Source: Acidobacteriota bacterium (lineage in GTDB: Bacteria > Acidobacteriota > Terriglobia > 20CM-2-55-15). From it: DNA of 5,695 bases. The stretch covers positions 1 through 5,695 of the forward strand of contig QHXD01000277.1 of NCBI GenBank assembly GCA_003223895.1. The letters run 5' to 3'. The notes beneath the pieces are model-generated. The model saw only the letters and a program-made list of their open reading frames with translations. It did not search any database and was not told the DNA's origin. A program made the position numbers and the translations under genes. Shown here in pieces: positions 1 to 4,015 of this stretch (position 1 is the stretch's first letter; the number at the start of each line of letters is the position of its first letter).

Positions 1-70
1 CGAACAGCGCGCCGTGCAACAGCACGGACGCGACAATCCAGCGGTCCAGTTTTTCCGCTTCTAAAGTCAT
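1..70 (-). CDS. TonB/TolA-like energy transducer, N-terminal fragment (runs off the left edge)
   Basis: Reading leftward from an ATG at 70-68 gives 23 residues, beginning MTLEAEKLDRWIVAS and continuing VLLHGALF, with no stop before the window edge. A short charged cytoplasmic stretch followed by a hydrophobic segment containing an H in 'LLHGALF' is typical of the N-terminal membrane anchor of TonB- and TolA-family proteins, which link an inner-membrane proton channel to the outer membrane. The start overlaps the stop of tolR as ATGA (positions 70-67), implying translational coupling. Position right after tolQ-tolR supports TonB/TolA; the fragment is too short to choose between them, and the C-terminal domain lies outside the window. 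Confidence 0.72.
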   Translation of the reverse strand, partial: MTLEAEKLDRWIVASVLLHGALF

Positions 71-489
71 TTTCTTCCTTGCTCTAAAGGTTGCGTTACG
101 ATGCTGACGTTTTCGATACCGGCCAGCTTCAAACGATCCATCACAGCGGCGATGGCACCCCACGGCACTGCTTCGTCGGCGCGCAGATAAACACTCTGAC
201 GGGTGGGATCGAGAAGCTTCTCACGTATTTTGTCGCCTAATTCGTTTATATTCACCGGATTGTTTTGCAGAAACACCGTCTGTTTCTTATCCACGGAAAC
301 CACCAGCTTTTCCTCGGCGATTTCCCGCACGACCTGGGTCTTTGGAACATTCACCTCGATCCCGGATTGGATGACTGGCGCCGTGACCATAAAGATGATG
401 AGCAGAACCAGGACGATGTCGATGAACGGGATCATGTTGATATCCGCCAGCGTCGTCTGGGTCCTGCCTTCGCGGGTTGTGATCGCCAT
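67..489 (-). CDS. tolR: ExbD/TolR family biopolymer transport protein (TolR-like)
   Basis: This 140-residue protein is the usual length for ExbD/TolR. It has a short cytoplasmic N-terminus, one transmembrane helix at about residues 19-40 (MIPFIDIVLVLLIIFMVTAP) and a periplasmic domain for the rest. Asp24, in 'PFID', aligns with the essential helix aspartate (TolR D23/ExbD D25 of E. coli) that takes part in proton translocation. The sequence after the helix, QSGIEVNVPKT, resembles the TolR 'QSVEVDLP' stretch more than ExbD, so TolR is preferred; family-level membership is firm, the TolR-versus-ExbD choice less so. It acts in the inner membrane with TolQ. Its ATG overlaps the tolQ stop by one base (TAATG, 491-487), and its own TGA overlaps the next ATG, so the three genes form one operon. 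Confidence 0.93.
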   Translation of the reverse strand: MAITTREGRTQTTLADINMIPFIDIVLVLLIIFMVTAPVIQSGIEVNVPKTQVVREIAEEKLVVSVDKKQTVFLQNNPVNINELGDKIREKLLDPTRQSVYLRADEAVPWGAIAAVMDRLKLAGIENVSIVTQPLEQGRK

Positions 490-1175
490 TAGAGTGCATC
501 CCTCTCCGCAATGGCGAGCATCTCCCCCTGAAGATCATCGAGCTGCCCGGCGACGTTGCGAATTTTGTAGACGAACTGGTTGTAAGCAATGACCGCAGGG
601 ATTGCGGCAAACAGACCAAATGCGGTTGCGACCAGGGCATCGGCGATACCCGGCGCCACAGCCCGGAGTGTTGTCGCACTCGCATTGGCCAGTCCGGCAA
701 ACGAGGTCATCACACCCCAGACGGTTCCGAAGAGTCCGACGAACGGTGTCACGGAAGCGGTCGTTGCGAGAAAGGTCATCCGGTTCTCGAGCCTCGTCAA
801 CTGCGCGGCCGCCGCGCGTTGCAGCGCTCGTTGAACCGTGGCCGGCGTTACGGCTGCCGACGTCCTCAATGCCAGGCCGCCTTGCGACTGGTGCCTCCCT
901 GGCGGTGGCTGTAGCAGTTCCGCTCCGGCATTGAAAACCGGGACCAGTGGCGTGAAACGTAACGTCTCTGAGGCTGTGCTGATTTCCGAAAGGCTCTGTC
1001 CTCGTCGGAAAATCTTCCAGAAGGTCTCGGACTCTTTATTGATCTTTCGCAACAGAAGCGTCTTGGAAAGGATGATCCCCCAGGACCACACGGAGAAAAT
1101 CAGCAGAACCGCCAGGACGAATCGGGTGATCAGGGTCGTCTGCTTGAGCACCTCGATCAAATTTAGTTCATTCAA
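489..1175 (-). CDS. tolQ: TolQ/ExbB/MotA-family proton channel subunit (TolQ-like)
   Basis: The product, 228 residues from a TTG start, forms the inner-membrane proton channel with TolR. Three membrane helices are visible: about 16-38 (FVLAVLLIFSVWSWGIIL), 134-162 and 172-200. Family motifs are the second-helix block TPFVGLFGTVWGVM (143-156) and the third-helix block APGIADALVATAFGLFAA followed by IPAVIAYN (174-199); both closely resemble E. coli TolQ. Thr151 and Thr184 match the conserved channel threonines (T145 and T178 in E. coli). Total length also fits TolQ (about 230). The cytoplasmic loop holds a Pro/Gln/Gly-rich stretch (about 88-100). The frame stays open to an ATG at 1232, but that extension of 19 residues is encoded by an intergenic tandem repeat whose 46-bp unit is not a multiple of three; the TTG has a good AAGGAG six bases upstream, so TTG is chosen. 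It is the first gene of the minus-strand operon. Confidence 0.93.
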   Translation of the reverse strand: MNELNLIEVLKQTTLITRFVLAVLLIFSVWSWGIILSKTLLLRKINKESETFWKIFRRGQSLSEISTASETLRFTPLVPVFNAGAELLQPPPGRHQSQGGLALRTSAAVTPATVQRALQRAAAAQLTRLENRMTFLATTASVTPFVGLFGTVWGVMTSFAGLANASATTLRAVAPGIADALVATAFGLFAAIPAVIAYNQFVYKIRNVAGQLDDLQGEMLAIAERDAL

Positions 1176-1181
1176 ATTCGT

Positions 1182-1187
1182 CTCCTT
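1182..1187 (-). promoter_or_regulatory. Shine-Dalgarno of tolQ, deciding a TTG start
   Basis: On the minus strand AAGGAG is followed by six bases (ACGAAT) and then TTG at 1175-1173. The nearby ATG at 1171-1169 is in another frame and meets TAA after one codon, and the in-frame ATG at 1232 lies inside repeat DNA without a comparable site. The first 46-bp repeat copy ends directly against this site. Confidence 0.75.
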
Positions 1188-1325
1188 ACCAGATGGCTGC
1201 GCCCTATCGGCCTTGCGTTCGCAGCCGCTCACTACCAGATGGCTGCGCCCTATCGGGCTTGCGTTCGCAGCCGCTCACTACCAGATGGCTGCGCCCTATC
1301 GGGCTTGCGTTCGCAGCCGCTCACT
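1188..1325. repeat. Three tandem copies of a 46-bp palindrome-bearing repeat
   Basis: Copies lie at 1188-1233, 1234-1279 and 1280-1325. Copies 2 and 3 are identical and copy 1 differs by one base (C instead of G at 1211). Each unit carries inverted arms GGCTGCG and CGCAGCC (1195-1201/1220-1226, 1241-1247/1266-1272, 1287-1293/1312-1318), and copies 2 and 3 have an inner hairpin GCCC-TATC-GGGC. Facing arms of neighbouring copies can also pair across 14 bases, so alternative folds are possible. The array fills most of the spacer between divergent tolQ and recN and would be transcribed in the tolQ leader. It resembles REP-like intergenic palindromes in form; the family is not recognised. Confidence 0.95.
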
Positions 1326-1327
1326 AA

Positions 1328-1356
1328 ATTAAAACGTTACCCTCTTCGTCATTGAA
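1328..1356 (-). promoter_or_regulatory. Weak candidate promoter for the tolQ operon
   Basis: On the minus strand TTTAAT (1333-1328) could be a -10 box, with a poor -35 TTCAAT (1356-1351) 17 bases upstream. If real, transcription would begin near 1321 and the leader would carry all three 46-bp repeats. The site overlaps the -35 of the proposed recN promoter on the other strand. The match is weak and the call rests mainly on position. Confidence 0.22.
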
Positions 1357-1381
1357 AGATCAACCTCTCATGGCTTATAAC
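1352..1381 (+). promoter_or_regulatory. Sigma-70-type promoter of recN
   Basis: TTGAAA (1352-1357) and TATAAC (1376-1381) are separated by 18 bases, each box close to the consensus. The expected start of transcription, 6-8 bases past the -10, falls at about 1388-1389, on or next to the recN ATG. No E. coli-type (CTGT-N8-ACAG) or Gram-positive-type (GAAC-N4-GTTC) LexA site was seen in 1326-1388. Confidence 0.5.
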
Positions 1382-1388
1382 GCCGGGT

Positions 1389-3038
1389 ATGCTGAGGTTC
1401 CTGCGAGTTCGCAATTTTGCCCTCATCGATCAGCTCGAACTGCATTTCGAAGAAGGATTCAACCTTCTTTCCGGAGAAACGGGCGCCGGAAAATCCATTA
1501 TCGTCGATGCGCTCGGCCTGCTTGCCGGATCCAAGGCTTCAAGCGAGATGGTCCGCAGCGGAGAAAACCGCGCGATCGTCGAGGCGGTCTTCGAAACCGA
1601 CCTCAAAGCGGAACTCGATCGGCTGGGCCTCGACTCCGACGGTCCCGAAGTCATCATTCGCCGCGAAATCTCCTCCGACGAGCGCAATCGCGTTTACATC
1701 AACAACCAGCCTACAACGGTGTCGGCGCTCCGACAGCTTGCTCCGTCACTCCTCGACATTCATGGCCAGCACGAACAGCAGACCCTATTGGACAATACGA
1801 GCCAACTTGATCTGATCGATGCCTTTGCCGAATCGACCGCTGCTGCCGCCGGGGTTCGCGACCTCTTTCACACAGTTCAGCAGGTCGAAGCGGAGCTTGC
1901 CGAACTGGCAGCGGAACACGCCAGGAAGCTCGAACGGCTCGATCTGCTCAGCTTCCAGCACGACGAAATCCAAAAAACCGACCCAAAACCCGACGAAACG
2001 CAATACGTGCGCGAGAGACTCGAAGTCCTTGCGAACGCAGGAAAATTGCTGGAAGCGGCCTCGCATGGCTACGAGGCACTTTACGAGTCGGAGGCATCCG
2101 TGCTGGCGCTTCTTGCTCAAACCCAACGGCTGTTGCGCGACGCCGCGCAACACGATCCCCGCTTGCAGCCAATCCTCGTGCAGACAGAGGGCGCTCGAAT
2201 CTCGATTCAGGACATTGCCTATGCGCTACGGGATTACGCGAATCAAGTCGATGCCGATCCGCAGGAACTCGAGCGCACCCAGGCGCGATTGGCCGAACTT
2301 GAGCGACTGCATCGAAAGTATGGGCCGGACCTATTGGACCACCTCCAGAAGGTAAGACGCGAGATGGACAGCATAGGTCTGACGGAAAGTAAAAAAGAGG
2401 ACCTGCAGAGGAAAATTACCGGTCTCCGCCAGCAGTATTCCGATGCTGCGGCGGCGCTCAGCAAGAAGCGGCGCTTGTCATCGAAAAAGCTGGAAACGGC
2501 GGTCGAACGCGAACTCAAATCGCTGGCCATGCCGCATGCGCGCTTCACTATTACGTGGTCGGACGTGACACCGGGCCGGGCGAACGGCCTGGACCGGCCG
2601 GAGTTGCTGATCTCGCCAAATCCGGGCGAGGAACTCCGGTCATTGGAAAAGATCGCTTCGGGAGGCGAGTTATCGCGGATAATGCTCGCCTTGCGGACGG
2701 TCCTGGCAGTAGACAAATCGCACAAGACCCTCGTCTTCGATGAAGTCGATGCCGGAATCGGGGGCAAAGCGGCCGAAACCGTGGGGCAGAAGCTGAAAGA
2801 GCTGTCGTCGCGCTACCAGATCCTCTGCGTGACCCATCTGGCGCAGATTGCCGCGTTTGCCGGGCAGCAATACCGGATTGAAAAGCTTCTGCACGACGGA
2901 AGATCGGTGACGCGGGTCGACCAATTGACCGGAGAAGCCCGCGTGGAGGAGCTGGCCCGAATGATGAGTGGCTCCCGGGTGACCGAAGCTGCCCGTCAAC
3001 ATGTCAAGGAATTGCTGAAGGCTGGGAACGCGGGCTGA
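1389..3038 (+). CDS. recN: DNA repair protein RecN (SMC-like ATPase)
   Basis: The 549-residue protein matches the length of E. coli RecN (about 550). RecN is a cytoplasmic SMC-like ATPase that acts on double-strand breaks and in recombinational repair. The N-terminus (LRVRNFALIDQLELHF) is typical of the family and fixes the ATG at 1389. The ATPase head is split: Walker A GETGAGKS at 29-36, then a long helical, Glu/Arg/Leu-rich coiled-coil region about 150-390, then the ABC signature ASGGELSR at 423-430, Walker B TLVFDEVDAGIGG at 447-459 with catalytic Glu452, and the switch His483 in CVTHLAQIAAF. All key residues are present. There is no evident Shine-Dalgarno before the ATG, and the promoter is very close, so translation may be leaderless. 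The last codons and stop (Asn-Ala-Gly-TGA) lie in the left arm of a long inverted repeat. It is divergent from the tol genes and followed by a terminator, hence probably monocistronic. Confidence 0.97.
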   Translation: MLRFLRVRNFALIDQLELHFEEGFNLLSGETGAGKSIIVDALGLLAGSKASSEMVRSGENRAIVEAVFETDLKAELDRLGLDSDGPEVIIRREISSDERNRVYINNQPTTVSALRQLAPSLLDIHGQHEQQTLLDNTSQLDLIDAFAESTAAAAGVRDLFHTVQQVEAELAELAAEHARKLERLDLLSFQHDEIQKTDPKPDETQYVRERLEVLANAGKLLEAASHGYEALYESEASVLALLAQTQRLLRDAAQHDPRLQPILVQTEGARISIQDIAYALRDYANQVDADPQELERTQARLAELERLHRKYGPDLLDHLQKVRREMDSIGLTESKKEDLQRKITGLRQQYSDAAAALSKKRRLSSKKLETAVERELKSLAMPHARFTITWSDVTPGRANGLDRPELLISPNPGEELRSLEKIASGGELSRIMLALRTVLAVDKSHKTLVFDEVDAGIGGKAAETVGQKLKELSSRYQILCVTHLAQIAAFAGQQYRIEKLLHDGRSVTRVDQLTGEARVEELARMMSGSRVTEAARQHVKELLKAGNAG

Positions 3039-3104
3039 AGCTAGCGACTACATTTCATCGGGGAACACGACTTCTAAATGTAGTCGCGGGCTTCAGCCCG
3101 CGTT
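3027..3104. repeat. Long imperfect inverted repeat overlapping the recN stop codon
   Basis: Left arm 3027-3055 and right arm 3076-3104 are 29 bases each and complementary at 27 positions, around a 20-base loop (3056-3075). The only mismatches are at 3042-3043 (TA) against GG at 3088-3089. The right arm contains a second, shorter perfect hairpin. The left arm looks like a slightly decayed opposite-facing copy of the same sequence, giving a paired-palindrome layout like BIME/REP doublets. The first 12 bases of the left arm are the last four codons of recN, stop included. Confidence 0.92.
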
Positions 3105-3106
3105 TT
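3085..3106 (+). terminator. Intrinsic terminator after recN
   Basis: A perfect 7-bp GC-rich stem CGCGGGC/GCCCGCG with a TTCA loop (3085-3102) is followed directly by TTTT (3103-3106). The larger 29-bp fold that contains it would end at the same T-run, so either structure could terminate recN transcription. The T-run is short, which limits certainty. Confidence 0.6.
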
Positions 3107-3119
3107 CTCCTCGGATGCC

Positions 3120-3147
3120 TTGCATTTAACGTGTGAAAGTATATACA
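3120..3147 (+). promoter_or_regulatory. Candidate promoter of the DUF151 gene
   Basis: TTGCAT (3120-3125) is followed 16 bases later by TATACA (3142-3147), with an overlapping alternative TATATA at 3140. Transcription would start near 3154, giving a leader of about 24 bases that contains the ribosome binding site. It lies just past the recN terminator, consistent with an independent unit. Confidence 0.42.
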
Positions 3148-3166
3148 TTGCACTAAAGCAATCCTT

Positions 3167-3172
3167 AGGAGG
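3167..3172 (+). promoter_or_regulatory. Shine-Dalgarno of the DUF151 gene, deciding a GTG start
   Basis: A full AGGAGG sits five bases before GTG at 3178. The first ATG in frame (3190) would be 17 bases away, too far for efficient initiation, so GTG is preferred. Confidence 0.75.
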
Positions 3173-3177
3173 AGCCC

Positions 3178-3669
3178 GTGGAAGTTGAGATGAAAATCCG
3201 GGGTCTGATGATGGATCCGATTACGAACATGCCAATTGTGATCCTGAAGGAGGCCTGCGGAAGCGGAATCCTCCCGATTTGGGTGGGCGTTTATGAAGCA
3301 AACGCCATCGCGCTGGAGATAGAAAAGGTTGTAACCCCGCGCCCCATGACTCATGACCTTCTAAAGAACGTGCTGGTTGGCCTGGACACCAGCGTCCGCA
3401 AGGTCGTGGTGACCACCATCAAAGACGATACGTTTTATGCCATCATCTGGCTCGAGCGAAGCGGAAGACTGATATCCATCGACTCGCGTCCAAGCGACGC
3501 CCTCGCTCTGGCCCTCCGCATCGATTGCCCGATCTTTGTCGAAGACGAAGTTCTTCGCTCCTCCAAAAGCCAGGCCGCTGCCAGCCAGGATCGCATCGAA
3601 AACAACGAAGAGTTCAAGCGCTGGCTCGAAAATCTGCCTGACGAAGACCTCGGCAGATACAAGATGTAG
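3178..3669 (+). CDS. DUF151 / bifunctional nuclease (BFN) family protein
   Basis: The 163-residue protein carries one BFN/DUF151 domain over about residues 3-130. Recognisable blocks are KIRGLMMDPITNMPIVILKE (6-25), LPIWVG (32-37), the Glu/Ala-rich EANAIALEIEKV (40-51), RPMTHDLLKN (55-64) and DSRPSDALALALR (102-114), the last being the family's best-conserved stretch. The C-terminal tail, EEFKRWLENLPDEDLG, is acidic and probably helical, as in many bacterial members. There is no signal peptide, so it should be cytoplasmic. The family name comes from a plant member with DNase and RNase activity; for bacterial members the activity and role are poorly established, so no reaction is claimed here. 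It starts at GTG with a strong AGGAGG and stands alone between the recN terminator and a repeat-filled spacer. Standing after recN might hint at nucleic-acid metabolism, but the two look separately transcribed. Confidence 0.92.
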   Translation: MEVEMKIRGLMMDPITNMPIVILKEACGSGILPIWVGVYEANAIALEIEKVVTPRPMTHDLLKNVLVGLDTSVRKVVVTTIKDDTFYAIIWLERSGRLISIDSRPSDALALALRIDCPIFVEDEVLRSSKSQAAASQDRIENNEEFKRWLENLPDEDLGRYKM

Positions 3670-3671
3670 GA

Positions 3672-3896
3672 GCAACACAGGACGCACTCGTAACTCTACA
3701 TCCCGCAGTCGTAACTGGACATCCTGCACAGGCAACTGAACAAGTCACGCAGGCGATTTCACACTTCCCGAAGCAACTCTGCAGCTCGCGCCGGCAACTA
3801 AACACGCCACACTCGTAACCGAACAACCCGCAGAACCGATTTTGCATTTCCTCCGGCAACTTCATCGTCCCCGCCGGCGATTCTGCAAACCGCGGA
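3672..3896. repeat. Degenerate tandem array of about 11 units, 20-21 bp each
   Basis: Units start at 3672, 3690, 3711, 3732, 3753, 3773, 3794, 3815, 3836, 3856 and 3877. Most are 21 bp and open with GCAACT or GTAACT (the first, GCAACA, is only 18 bp; the eighth is GTAACC), usually with CA near bases 9-10 and a C-rich second half. Three units (3753, 3836, 3877) are 20 bp and instead open with GCGATT or CCGATT, forming a second class. The array fills most of the 346-bp spacer between the DUF151 gene and the receptor gene. It is not coding on the plus strand (repeated TAA, mixed unit length). Periodicity is clear by eye; function is unknown. Confidence 0.8.
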
Positions 3897-3917
3897 GCCT
3901 TTTTTGCTACAAAAGGC
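3897..3917. repeat. Short inverted repeat after the tandem array
   Basis: GCCTTTT (3897-3903) and AAAAGGC (3911-3917) form a perfect 7-bp inverted repeat with a 7-base gap. It begins with a six-T run (3900-3905), which could also help end transcription from the DUF151 gene, although no strong GC hairpin precedes it. It lies directly upstream of the proposed receptor promoter -35, a position where an operator would fit. Confidence 0.4.
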
Positions 3918-3947
3918 GTGACACAGTCCGGATTCTCGGCGTATTTT
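3918..3947 (+). promoter_or_regulatory. Candidate promoter of the TonB-dependent receptor gene
   Basis: GTGACA (3918-3923, one mismatch to TTGACA) and TATTTT (3942-3947) are 18 bases apart. The leader would be about 60 bases. A competing pair, TTGAAA (3967-3972) and TAACGA (3990-3995) with 17-base spacing, would place the start almost on the Shine-Dalgarno and is less attractive. Confidence 0.35.
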
Positions 3948-4015
3948 CGAGGCCAGCAAGGTCCGTTTGAAACCATAGATCCAGATCCGTAACGACAGGG
4001 GAGGGAGGAAACCTT

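Noticed and set aside
1188..1325. The three 46-bp repeats as a CRISPR array.
   Set aside because: The copies are directly adjacent with no unique spacers, so they are a tandem repeat.
838..1332. Plus-strand open frame of 164 codons across tolQ and the repeats.
   Set aside because: It is antisense to tolQ, whose family motifs are unmistakable, and its end is made of repeat DNA.
1785..2767. Several long minus-strand and plus-strand alternate frames inside recN.
   Set aside because: They are shadows of a GC-rich gene whose Walker A, signature and Walker B motifs fix the real frame.
3027..3104. The long inverted repeat as the ends of an insertion sequence or MITE with target duplication.
   Set aside because: Only 20 bases separate the arms and no flanking direct duplication is visible; a REP-type doublet and terminator explains it better.
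3672..3896. The 20/21-bp array as a CRISPR array or as a coding repeat protein.
   Set aside because: There is no alternation of constant repeats and unique spacers, and the plus strand has repeated TAA stops with frame changes at the 20-bp units.
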